From the NCBI GenBank assembly GCA_036346375.1, contig CM070511.1:4402001-4466000 (forward strand): a stretch of DNA of 64,000 nt. Direction: 5' to 3'. This DNA comes from Guadua angustifolia (taxonomy: Eukaryota > Streptophyta > Magnoliopsida > Poales > Poaceae). The translations under genes and the position numbers were made by a program. Below the pieces are notes generated by a model. It saw only the letters and a list, made by a program, of their open reading frames with translations, did no database searches and had not been told where the DNA came from. Within the stretch, counting starts at the first letter, position 1, and the number at the start of each line of letters is the position of its first letter. This document shows, piece by piece, positions 35,752 to 46,494 of this stretch.

Positions 35752-36715
35752 TGGTTGTGCCACACGCTGCTGCCGAAGCGGAGCTGCGTGCCGTCGCCGC
35801 GTGGCGGGCGCCGTGGCGTGGCGCATCGTGCCGTATGCGGACGTGATGTGCTAGGCGAGTTTTTGCTGTTAAGATTAATTAATTTGAGCATTTTATGACC
35901 AATAACTGCTTACCATTACTAGTAACGGACATGGTTGATGGCTGGTTCATAACTGACGTCAGTTACTTGTAACTGATGTGTTAATGGCTCTTTTGATGGC
36001 ACCCATTACACCATCCTCCCCTGGCGCTTATATAAGGAGGCGCCCCACCTTATGTTAATATACACAGATACACTTCATCTTTTCCTAGCTCTACTGTTGT
36101 TGCTGCTTCCAGTGTTCCCGTCTCTGTTCACTACGCGCACAGGCGAGCAGAGAGAGCAGGCCTCCAAAACCTTACCTGCTTCGAGTTCCTGCTCAGGAAA
36201 TAGCCGGCAATCAGGTTTTTGGGGAGCGCACTGCGCAACTGCTCCGATTCGATCGACTACATCCTCTACTTCCTAAAAATCCGTTCGAGGGACTGCACTG
36301 CGAACCTCTATGCTGCATCAACTAAGATCGACTACATCGAATAGCTGTGATCAGAATGTCGACTGGTCCACAGAACAGCGACACCATTGCCTCCGGCAAT
36401 GGTCCCGCTACTGGGTACTTTCTTAAACTCTTCTTTGTATGTTCTATTTTCTACAAATCTGCGAGCTAGGCATGATAGTTTGGTTAAACTTGGATATATC
36501 TAGAAAAACGTTAACACTGTAATATTGTTCATCTTGATCATATATGTCATGATTTATTATACAACTTTATGGATTAAAAATTGCCGGAAAAACCTACTAA
36601 TTAATTCCAACAGAACCCTAGTTCTGTTCTTATCTTCTGTGATTTTGGTGTTCTGTTTTGGTGTTTCCGTGATCTGGAGTCCTGTTTCATTGCGGATTTG
36701 TAAAGGGTTCTGACA
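35752..36715 (+). mobile_element. 3' LTR of the copia fragment
   Basis: A polypurine tract (AAAAAGGGGGA, 35740-35750) follows the pol remnant. The LTR then starts near TGGTTGTGCC and ends near TTCTGACA at 36715. A TATA box (CTTATATAAGG) lies near 36027-36037. No matching 5' LTR exists in the window. The exact left base is uncertain by a few positions. Confidence 0.65.
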
Positions 36716-36915
36716 AGGCGACGGCGATCTAGAGGCCGCGCTGCGGCCACCGAGGAGGAGGAGAAGGTGGTGGTGTTCGCGGTGTCCGGGATGACTGTGC
36801 CGCGTGCGCGGGCTCAGTGGAGAAGGCCGTGAAGCGGCTCCCCGGCATCCACGATGCCACCGTTGACATCCTCGGAGGCCGCGCTCAGGTTGTCTTCTAC
36901 CTGGCGTTTGTCTCG
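36716..36915 (+). pseudogene. First-exon fragment of a copper-type P1B ATPase (HMA5-like), frameshifted
   Basis: The frame reads RGRAAATEEEEKVVVFAVSG then M-T. One base is missing in the metal-binding motif (GACTGTGCC where a Cys codon after Thr is expected). In the next frame ACAGSVEKAVKRLPGIHDAT... QVVFY.AFVS follows up to a donor at 36916 (CTCG^GTGAAC). This is the N-terminal heavy-metal-associated domain (GMTCxxC type) of copper-transporting ATPases. The segment starts exactly where the copia LTR ends, so the LTR sits in the exon or replaced its 5' part. No further exons are found downstream. Confidence 0.75.
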
Positions 36916-38653
36916 GTGAACATCTCGGACTCTCCGATTTTGAGCTGTTCGCATTTGTAGATAGTTATATTGTTTTGATGTAATGCAGAGTTCTAGATTA
37001 GAATGGTTCATCCCGTAGTTGTGGGTGCATATACGCAAAGTGGTCTATACTTTATACTGGGTCCTTTCGGCGACAGTAAGAAGCCTGGAAAGTATATACG
37101 CTGGGCTTTTAATTTCAAGACGTCCGATTATCTCAAATGGTTTTATTTAAGAAACATTAGCAATTCTGTAAAGAATATGTAGACAAATGCGTAGCTGTGT
37201 AAGTACTCTTGGGCTGTGGGCATGTAGGCAATGTCTGAAGAAAATTTCCCTTTGGAAATCCACTGTCATAGGCTAGCTTCGTGGTCCACAATTGATAGGT
37301 GTGTATGGGATTCTCCGGTTAGAAAACGTTCTTAACAAAATGTTCTTACAAATGTTTGTATGCATATATAGTATCACTCGAGGAATGATTTTTGTGACCT
37401 TAATTGACGCTTCTTAAGTTGAGCAATGTTTGAAATGAGAGGTGGGCTCATGAAAAGTTTCCTTTGCATTTATTTGCTTTGTTGTGGTTTAAAAGGTTAC
37501 AGGTAGACTGGCTTTGCTTCTGAATTCTGATGTAGAACTGCTAACTGTTTCGTGTGCCAATGTGCAGTCATTTCGTGTGCATCAGTCATTTCTAACATAA
37601 TTCAGAAAAGAAGCACAGCCTGATATGCCAATGTGCGGTCATTTCTAATAGCTTGGCGTATAATTTGTGCATGATCTAGTATTTGTGCGTGATCTAATCT
37701 CCATTCCTTATGTTGAAATGACATTAAGATTGATGGAGCATTTTGGCGTGACCGCAGAGCATTCTGATAGTTGGGACAGATTCTATATTAAGGGAGGTCA
37801 AAAGTACAAGTAAGTTTCTGTTTTACTTATTCGATTAGTATGGTATTTAAGATTCTAAGTTTCAGTTTGCCCAGCTAACTGTTAATAACACTATTAGTCA
37901 TGAAGGCGAACTATACTAGCAAACCAATGCTTAGCCTAGCTAGTAACCACTCTACCTACAATGCATTACACAGGTATGATACGCCAGTGTCAACCAAACG
38001 TGCTTTAACAAGAGGATATTCGTTGGCTTCGTCTCTAGCCATGTTCCAAGTGCTTCAGATTGCAAGCAACTGGTGGAGCAGATATTGTTACACAAGGTGG
38101 GATCATGAGAAGACTCAAATTTCTTTGCTGCCTCTAATGTTCCTTGTAAGTTTCTAAGTCTCATGATTAGTGGTTTGTTGCACTGTAGGATTTATAGTTT
38201 GATTAGTGGTTAGTTGCACTCTATGCTTATTAACCATTTAGCCCTTAGTGGATGGCTGATGCTAATATCGACATCATGTCAAAAATACTGCTATAAGAAT
38301 GAACATTACAGAGCTTGCTTGTCTCTCTCTCTTTGCAAGAAATTAACATGCTAATATTCATGTGCACGTTTCAGATATAAAAATCATAGAATGGTGGGTC
38401 TGTTTGTTCTTGTTCTCACCATCACTAAGTTTCACAATATCAGACTTCCTTCTGAAAAAGGAAAAGCAGTTACAAGGTATAGTGTTAATACGTACGATCA
38501 ACACATGAAGTTAGCTTGTTGGCATCCACTGAACCATAGTCATTTGCCTTTCAATAGCATCGGTTTTCTATCATGTAAATTATGTAAACATATGTTAGTG
38601 ATAATAGCTTATGATGTAAATTCTTCAATATTTTTTATCTTAGAGGGCATGGC
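36916..38653. other. Intergenic DNA; right end is the 3' part of a second CACTA element
   Basis: No recognisable gene. A short exon-like piece ending in a donor is visible at about 37730-37810 (AEHSDSWDRFYIKGGQKYK then GTAAG), not identified. The last 15 bases (TTAGAGGGCATGGC) match TCAGAGGGCATGGC at 30481-30494 near the 3' end of the first CACTA element, and the sequence resumes after the LTR at 53083. At least the right part is therefore CACTA DNA. Confidence 0.45.
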
Positions 38654-39121
38654 TGTAACATTCCAAAATTTGACTTTTTGAGTATGTGAATTTAAAAATG
38701 AACCATTTACATTTTCTTAGAATTAATTAAAGCTTAATTTGAATTTTCCAAAACTAAAAGGATTTAATTTGACTAATCTATCCATAAAAAAAGATTTGAC
38801 TAATTTTTCTGTATTTTTGGAGATTTTTCTGAATTTATTTGCTATTTATTTGCTTTTATTCGAATTTCTGGGATTTTCTAAATTTGGAAAACATTTTCTA
38901 TTTTCAAAATACCCTCAGCCGAATCCGCTTAGCCCAATTCCAATTCACCCAGCCCTCTTCCTCCGCGGCCCATTTCGCTCGCTCGGCCCGCTCCGCGTTA
39001 GCCCACCTTGCGCTTTCGCCCGGCCTAGCCAGCCCGCGAGTCTTCGCCGCTCGATCTTCTCCGCGTGGACGGCCGAGATGCAGCCGCGTCTTGCATCGCC
39101 GCCACCACCCGAAACCCTAAC

Positions 39122-39769
39122 TGTTGACACCAAAAACGTGAAGAGGGTTTCTGATGGCAACACACCAGTCGAACGCCGGGTTCAAGTGTGCGCGAGCGTG
39201 CCAATCGATTTGACCCTACAATCGATAAGGAGATCTGTAAATTTCAATCAAGCCGATCCTTGGGGCGAATCGGCTAAAATTAAGAATCAGCTAGAAAACC
39301 GATTACAAAGGTAACTAGACTAGTCGATTAAGACTAATATGAGGGTAAAAGGTAGATTAATTCTGAAAAGGCGATGCGCAACAAGACAGAACAAATCAAA
39401 CCTGAAAAAGCCAATGACGATCAAACAATCGGCGATGCGCAACTTTATTTGATCGATGTCGATTTACAGAGGAAAGATTACAAGGCTAAAAAGACTAGGA
39501 ACTACAGAAAGCAAAAACTAGTAGATGTGTTGATTGATTTTGTGGATGCCTCTTCAAGCAGCCCTGGCGCGCCTTATATACCCCCTAGTCGATCCGAGTC
39601 CTGATCCAACACGACGATACAATCCGAATCGGCTTCGTAGTTTCCTATTTGGACTCTATTTCCAAATATCACCTGCATTATCCAATTCTTCTAAGGCGTT
39701 CCGTGTTGTATCCAAACTCACGTTTGTTCTGCCGGTTCTTCTCGTAGCCTCCAAAAACTGGTGCAAACA
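39122..39769 (-). repeat. 3' LTR of the Tat element (left in the window)
   Basis: 648 bp, about 97.5% identical by eye to 49970-50617. A TATATA-containing stretch (CCTTATATACCCC) lies at about 39570-39582 on the plus strand. Confidence 0.93.
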
Positions 39770-39957
39770 TATGCCCCCCATTTTTGGAAGATAACTTGTT
39801 ATCTTTCAAAAATATATCGACTCCTTCGTCCATCGGCTTCCTTGTGGCTTGGTCATTGCGCCAATAACTGTCACTTTGATTGCGCCGTAAAAATCTCGGT
39901 GCGGTTTAATGGCAGGTGTCGCCTCGAATTCATTTCCCGCCATTTTACTTTTTATCG

Positions 39958-39968
39958 TGCTATATATA
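39958..39968 (+). promoter_or_regulatory. TATA box of the antisense plant-mobile-domain gene
   Basis: TGCTATATATATG lies about 135 bases before the ATG at 40103, on the strand opposite to gag-pol and just inside the 3' LTR, with a C/T-rich leader after it. Position and sequence suit a plant core promoter. Inferred, not tested. Confidence 0.55.
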
Positions 39969-40102
39969 TGCGGGACCCCCACGGTCATTTTCACACTTTC
40001 CTGCTCTCGAACCTCCTGCAATCGGCTTTCACTTTCCGATCGACTCTTCTGCTCCAACTCTTCTGTGCCAGCAACCAGGCCTCCTTTCCCTCAATCGGCT
40101 GA

Positions 40103-42964
40103 ATGGATCCTTCTCAGGTACTGATTCCAATTCCTAAAAGCGAAGATCAATTCTATCTAGGACCAAGAGGGAAATATGATCGCCGATCTGCTTATTAACA
40201 AGGAAATTCCTAGACTCCTTTGTCGGCTAAAGGTTACAACATAGCAGTGGGGAAAAAAGCTTTAGAGCTTGGCCGACGGCTCTCAAAGGTTGGAGAAGCT
40301 GGTTCATCCGAGTATCGGCCCAAAAGAGGTCTGAATGGGAAAACATGGGCATAGCTGAATGTCTTCCGCTAAGTCTTGCAAGTCCCGGCCAATGAGCCCT
40401 TGGTGGCCACGACCGTTATTTACAGGTCGACACTTTCAATGCTTTCCTTTTCCTGGACTAGCCCCATCGCCCAACCCTCTTAGACATAGCGGAACTTTGT
40501 TGTCTTAGACCAGATGGAGACCAAATATCGGCTTTCAGCGGCAAGCCAAGATACAAGTTGATCCGGTCAAAAGGTGAGGGATGGTCAAAATATATCAAGC
40601 ACAATAACAAGGTCAATGGGCTCGTATCGGATGAAGAACATGTAGCTTTCCTAAACCTATGGCCGGATCGGTTTCTCTTCAGGGTGCTTCTCTTGGGCCA
40701 ACTCAAGTATACCAATACATAGCAGAGAAATTAGTGGAAGGCCGTCGGCTCGCGCTTGGCAAGATGCTTCTTGGAGCAGTGTATCAAATGATGCATATTA
40801 TCAGAAGTCGGCTTTTTTCTGGTTTCGCTCAGTTTATCGTCGGCAACATTGGTGGTCCTTTGTGGTTCATCCAGCTCTGGTTATATAGCATATTCAGCCG
40901 ATCACTTATCTCCGAACCCCTGGAAGACTCGGCTTTCCCTCGCGAGGATTATCCCGAAGGCACCACTCCGCAGTATAGAGCCAGTCGGTCTCATGGAGAG
41001 AGGTTGGTAATGTGTTCCAGCGGCGACACAAGAATCACCCGAGCCGATTTCAAGAAATACTTGTCCTTTTTCCTAAATTTGGACAACAAAGTTTTCAGCC
41101 AACAGGACTTCTTCCCTTACCGTAACGCGGCCGATTTTCAATGGCCCTCCTTCCTTGATCTGGATGCTGATAGTTCTTCAATGTCAGCGTCGACTATAGA
41201 GTTATATTGGATTTTTATTTCTCCTTGCATCTTCCATGTCGGCTTGAACTCTCGTAATAGGACTTTCCAAATTCTTCATACGAAGTTCTATCATCCTTCC
41301 GTATGCCCGCCAATTAGGTTTTGGCCAGTGATACCTAGTTTTCCTCTCCGGATCGCCTTAAACCAAGATCCAAAGTAAAAAACACCGTTCAAGCTGAGTT
41401 GCTTCAAACACTATCCGATGAACTTCAAATCACCTTCTTGCCACATTTCGTTCTGAACTCCCGCCGAGCCGGTCATTTTCCGACTTGGTGGGCGCCTATA
41501 TCAGAAGCCCTCTATCTGGATCGTACACCGTCGGCCATTATAGAGAAATTTCTACCAGACTTTCATGAGCCGACGGTAGTTTCTTCTAGCAGCAGCAGTT
41601 CGAGCGAAGATAGCTCGGATTCTTCCAGCTCGTCGGGTTATACTAACTCGTCTGTAGCCGTAGAGGTATCGGCTTATTTTCAAAAGTTTTTATGCCTGCA
41701 TATTTTGATCCCTCCTCTTGATCATCTAAACATTTTACTTTCTACAGGATGCTGCTGCGGGAAACAAGGCCATCATTGATCCATCGGCTGGTGGATCCAA
41801 AGGAAAACGGCCTCATCAGGCGACAGGCTTGACCGGCTATACCTCTGGTAATCTCGGAGTGAACAGCCCATCACTGTCGGATATTGAGAAGGGAAAAAAG
41901 CCTAGTAAGTCTTTTATTATTATAGCCGAAAAATAACTCCTGTTTATAACCTGGCTCATCCCGTACTTTATTTTTCAGAAAAACCCAAATCCACCAAGGC
42001 CCCAGCCAAGAGACAACGCAAGGAACAAAGCGCCACTAGCTCTCCTCACCTGTCGGCTTTAAGCGCAGTAAGCACTATTTCCCCTTTACATTTTCCTTAA
42101 AGGGTTACCAGCCTTCTGTGTTACCAAACGTGTTACCTTCTTTTTAGCCGACTGAATTAGTCCAGGCGGCTGGTATTTTAACTGAACTCCAAGGGACATC
42201 AAACCAGCTTGCTCGCCACCCCGATCCTCCAGCTCACGTCGTCCCATCGGCCACCCTTACACCTGATATTGCTCCGGACGACTTGTCCAATCTTCTTGGA
42301 TTCTCCATGGATGAATTGGTTGATCCAGAGGTCATGGCGACGGACAACTATCCTGAAGACATCCGAAAAATCCTCGACGTGTCTATGAAAGCATCGGCTT
42401 CGGTGGTCAAATCGGCGCCCAACATGCAAGAAAAATTGAATCGGCTATTTTTTGAGATCACTCAACCTGAAGCCTCGATTTTGGCCAACTGTCAACCTAT
42501 CCGCGACGCAATGGCTGCTGTTGAGGCCGATCTTCCAGCCGCAGCTATGAGCGCTCTTCTGAATGTGTGTCATTTGGACGAGAAGAAGGCGGAAGTCGAT
42601 GCGGCCAATTCGAGAATAGCTCAGCGCCAGGCCCAAGAAGCCGATCAGCATCTTTTAAACAAGTTGATCGCTGAAGCAAAGACTGAGAAAAAGAAATACG
42701 ATGATACCGCAGCGTCGTTCATGGCCGCCAAATCTTCCACTCAAGAACTGGAGTCAACTAAAAGCGATTTGAGGAGGAACTGGCCGAGGAACCAAATAGC
42801 TGATCGACACCCTTGCCAATACCAACGCAATGGCCCAAAGCTTGAAAGACCAGAAGATTAATATTGGCCAAGCTGTTGCACGGGTGAGGGCTCAATCGGC
42901 CAAGATTGTTCCGGTTCCTGGAGATGCTAAGGCCGATGAAGATCTTGTTTATGGTATCACGTAA
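40103..42964 (+). pseudogene. Plant mobile domain (PMD) gene with introns, antisense within the Tat element
   Basis: The ATG at 40103 begins MDPSQ. After several frame breaks the PMD (aminotransferase-like/PMD family) is recognisable at about 40430-41378 (KGEGWSKYIKHNNKVNGLVS, AEKLVEGRRLALGKMLL, NIGGPLWFIQLWLYS). It continues 41399-41665 and a Ser-rich tract (41577-41660). Introns with good borders follow: GTATCGG..CTACAG (about 41667-41749), GTAAGT..TTTCAG (about 41911-41979) and GTAAGC..TTTTAG (about 42067-42148). The last exon is a 42150-42964 coiled-coil region (KKAEVDAANSRIAQRQAQEA) ending TAA at 42962-42964. PMD proteins derive from transposons, and some plant relatives (MAIN) act in transposon silencing; the role here is unknown. 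At least three frame breaks lie in the N-terminal half; the C-terminal half looks clean. Confidence 0.75.
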
Positions 42965-43162
42965 ACTTTGGGCAAAAACCGCTGCGTTATGTCCGGTCTT
43001 GGTGCTAGAATCCCGGTCCGCTTGTAAATTTGTTTTTGTTGCACCGAAACAGTGTCCTTGCTTGTGATACTTTTGTAATCGGCTGTCTAATCGATAATAT
43101 TTGCTTTGTTTAAATCGGCTGTTTAACCGATTCGTTCCTTCATTTCTTATGATGTACCTTAA
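42965..43162. other. Convergent spacer between antisense PMD gene and integrase
   Basis: About 200 bases separate the two stop codons. It is rich in ATCGGC/CCGAT words. It would serve as the 3' region for both transcripts. Confidence 0.5.
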
Positions 43163-44842
43163 TTACGCACCGATCCAAATACTAGGGTAGTACCGCTTTA
43201 GATACCTTCCGTTGATCGCCTTAGGTAACACTAGCCCCTCAAGTGTCTCGAGTATATACGCGTTTCCGCCAACAAGCCGATTTATTTTATACGGCCCTTC
43301 CCAAGTGGGCGACCACTTGCCGAATCGATTATCTTTAGAACCAATCGGCAATATTGTTTTCCAAACTAAATCGGCTTCGCTAAAGGACTTGGGTACAACT
43401 TTTTTATTGTAGGCTCTTGCAACTTTTTCCTTATTGTACATCATTAGTTCTTTGTACTCGTCGGCCGATAGATTATTTTGTCTTGCCACTCGCATAGATT
43501 CGACATTTATTTCTACGGGCAACACGGCTTCCTGACCATAGACCAACTGATAAGGTGACAGTTTAGTCGATCCGTGAAATGCTAGCCGATAAGCCCATAG
43601 AGACTCTGACAACGTAGCATGCCAATTTCGAGGCCTTTCATCGATTTTTCTTTTGATCAGCTTGATTAAAGACTTGTTGGATGACTCGGCTTGTCCATTG
43701 GCTTGAGCGTAATATGGCGATGAGTTGAGCAATTTGATACCCAGGCTATCTGCAAAGCTTTTGAAATCGTTAGACATGAACACAGTTCCTTGATCGGTTG
43801 TGATGGTCTGAGGAATACCGAATCGATGGATAATGTGTTCATTAACAAAGCCGATAGCTTCCACGCTGGTGACTTTTTTAAACGGAACGGCCTCTACCCA
43901 TTTTGAGAAATAATCAGTAGCTGCAAGGATAAACTTATGGCCTTTGCTCGTTGCCGGGAATATTTGGCCGATTACATCTATCCCCCATCCTCTGAACGGC
44001 CATGGTTTAATAATTGGATGTAAAGCCGATGCCGGTGCAAGTTGTACGTTCCCATACTTCTGACAACTTTGGCATCCTTTGTAGTATTTGAAACAATCTT
44101 CTAGCATTGTCGGCCAAAAATAACCTGTCCTCCTTAGTACCCACTTCATCTTATGAGCCGATTGATGCGCACCACAAATTCCTTCATGGACTTCACCCAT
44201 GGCCACTTTTGTCTCTTCACTACCCAGACATCTCAGGAGCAGCCCCTCTAATGTCCGATAGTACAATTCTCCTTCCATCACGATGTACTTCAATGCTCGC
44301 TGTCGATCCCTTCTTGCAGTAGGCCTAGATGGGTCCATTAGGTAAGCTTTTATTTCTGTTCTCCAATCAGCGTTATCAACGCACAACACGGCTTTATCGA
44401 TCAAATCAAATGCTTCGTATCGGCTGTATTCCCCGAAGCCTGAAGCTGCCTGAGCCAATGTATTGGCTTTGTCATTCATTTCTCTGGGCACATGGCCGAT
44501 ACAGAACGTTGCGAAAGTGTTGATAACTTCAAGACAACACTCTAGATACTTAGATAGCGTCTCATCGTTGCACTTATATTCTCCTTTAACTTGTTGCACC
44601 ACCAGCAATGAGTCACCATATGCTTCTACATTACTTGCCCCAATGCTGTCTGCCAACTGTAACCCTTTGAGCAATGCTTCGTATTCAGCCTGATTATTAG
44701 AGCATCGGCTTTTGAGCCGATATGCAAACTCGATGTTGTATCCCCTTGGCGATATCAATACTATGCCTATTCCGCTTCCTTCTTGACAAACTGACCCATC
44801 AAAATACAGCTGCCATGGAGCTACATCAACTATTGCTGCCAT
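43163..44842 (-). CDS. Pol part: archaeal-type RNase H and integrase (Tat)
   Basis: 559 codons without interruption. The N-terminal RNase H (WQLYFDGSVCQEGSGIGIVL, then ...SNNQAEYEALLKGL, AYGDSLLVVQQVKGEY) keeps the acidic residues of the fold. The integrase zinc-binding motif is HEGICGAHQS...CQSCQK. The catalytic DDE shows as WGIDVIG, TTDQGTVF and NGQAESSNKSLIKL. A C-terminal domain (GKWSPTWEGPYKINRL) closes it, with no chromodomain. The family inserts retroelement cDNA. It is really the end of the gag-pol polyprotein: upstream a TAG at about 44876-44878 replaces a sense codon. Confidence 0.9.
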   Translation of the reverse strand: MAAIVDVAPWQLYFDGSVCQEGSGIGIVLISPRGYNIEFAYRLKSRCSNNQAEYEALLKGLQLADSIGASNVEAYGDSLLVVQQVKGEYKCNDETLSKYLECCLEVINTFATFCIGHVPREMNDKANTLAQAASGFGEYSRYEAFDLIDKAVLCVDNADWRTEIKAYLMDPSRPTARRDRQRALKYIVMEGELYYRTLEGLLLRCLGSEETKVAMGEVHEGICGAHQSAHKMKWVLRRTGYFWPTMLEDCFKYYKGCQSCQKYGNVQLAPASALHPIIKPWPFRGWGIDVIGQIFPATSKGHKFILAATDYFSKWVEAVPFKKVTSVEAIGFVNEHIIHRFGIPQTITTDQGTVFMSNDFKSFADSLGIKLLNSSPYYAQANGQAESSNKSLIKLIKRKIDERPRNWHATLSESLWAYRLAFHGSTKLSPYQLVYGQEAVLPVEINVESMRVARQNNLSADEYKELMMYNKEKVARAYNKKVVPKSFSEADLVWKTILPIGSKDNRFGKWSPTWEGPYKINRLVGGNAYILETLEGLVLPKAINGRYLKRYYPSIWIGA

Positions 44843-44875
44843 AGTATCGTGTCCCGTTATGAAATCGGCTATAGC

Positions 44876-46436
44876 CTACCCTTTGACAGCTTTGGCCGAT
44901 TCAAACTGCAGATCGAACTCGGTTAAGGCATAAGCCCACTTTCCAAGTCGTCCTCTCAGAATCGGAGCAGATAACATATATTTGACTACGTCGGTTCTAC
45001 ATACTACCACACAGGTCGATGCTAACACATAGTGTCTTAATTTTGTACAAGCAAAATATAATGAAAGACACAATTTCTCTCGAGGGTACTGGTCTCAAAG
45101 ATCCAAGAGTCGCCGGCTTAAGTAAAATATCACTCGCTCTTTACCATCGACTTCTTGCCAATACAGCCCCAATGGTCTCGTTTTCAGCTGATATGTATAG
45201 TTTAAATGGGACACCTTTCTGTGGTGCTGCCAAGACTGGCGGTGACACTAAGTATTGCTTTATATCATCAAAAGCTTTCTGCTGATCGGCTCCCCATACG
45301 AATTCCTCATGATCTCTCAATTTCAGAAGTGGTGCAAAAGCTTGAATCTTACCAGATAGGTTCGAGATAAACCGTCTTAAGTAATTGATTTTGCCGATCA
45401 GCTTTTGCAACTCATTCTTGCATGTTGGTGGTTTTGTATTTGCTATGGCCTTGACCCTGGTCTGGCTAACTTCAATACCCCTTTGATGTACCATGAAACC
45501 AAGGAACTGACCAGCCGACACACCAAACGCACATTTCAAGGGATTCATCTTTAGTCCATGAGCCCTTGTATTTTGAAATACTTTTTCCAAATCGGCTAAG
45601 TGCTGCCAGTCTTCTTTGGACTTGACAACTACGTCATCGATGTAAATTTCGACGATATGGCCGATTAGGTTATGAAAGATTAAATTCATGGCGCGTTGAT
45701 AGGTGGCACCCACGTTTTTTAAGCCGAATGTCATTACTGGCCATTCATACAACCCTAATGCGCCAGGGCATCTGAAGGCAGTCTTGGGAACATCGGCTTC
45801 CGCCATGAATATCTGGTTATACCCAGCATTGCCATCAAGAAAACTGATAATCTTGTTGCCTGATGCAGCATCGATGAGCATATCGGCTATAGGCATCGGG
45901 TATTCATCTTTTGGCGTGGCTTTATTCAAGTCCCTGAAATCCACACATACTCGTAGCTTTCCATTTTTCTTCATGACAGGCACAATGTTAGATACCCACT
46001 CAGCATATCGGCAAGGCCTTATGAATTTGGGTTCTAGCAACCTTTCAATTTCTTCTTTTATTATATCATACAACTCTGGATTAGAGCGATGAGGAGTTTG
46101 CTTATATGGCCGATATCCCGGCTTGATTGGTAGCCGATGTTCCACTAACTCTCGACTTAGTCCAGGCATCTCATAATACTCCCAGGCAAAACAATCCCTG
46201 TATTTTCTAAGTATTTTGACCAACTTATTTTTATACTCTATATCTAAATTTGCACTTACAAAAGTTGGTCTTTTCCTATCGCCTTCTCCTATGTCAATTT
46301 CTTCAAGCATATCGGCAGAAGTGAAACCTTGACCCAATTTCTCGCTTTGGAAATCTTCAATGGCTTCACAGGAGTTTATCCCATGCCGATAGCTTCTTGC
46401 TTTGTCTTGCAAAATTTGGATCATTTTTGACCCCAT
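44876..46436 (-). pseudogene. Pol part: reverse transcriptase and first RNase H (frameshifted)
   Basis: The open part 45141-46436 has the RT fingers and palm (KFIRPCRYAEWVSNIVPVMK, LRVCVDFRDLNKATPKDEYP) and the catalytic YIDD box (IVEIYIDDVVVKSKEDW). It continues into the connection domain. Frame is lost near 45141 and taken up again at about 45073-44876 with the gypsy RNase H end (CLSLYFACTKLRHYVLAS). Known function: reverse transcription. Broken as given. Confidence 0.88.
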
Positions 46437-46494
46437 CTTCTCAAAACTTCGCCGCCGATCAAAAGTGCTCGGCTTGACACCGATCGGCGAAGCT

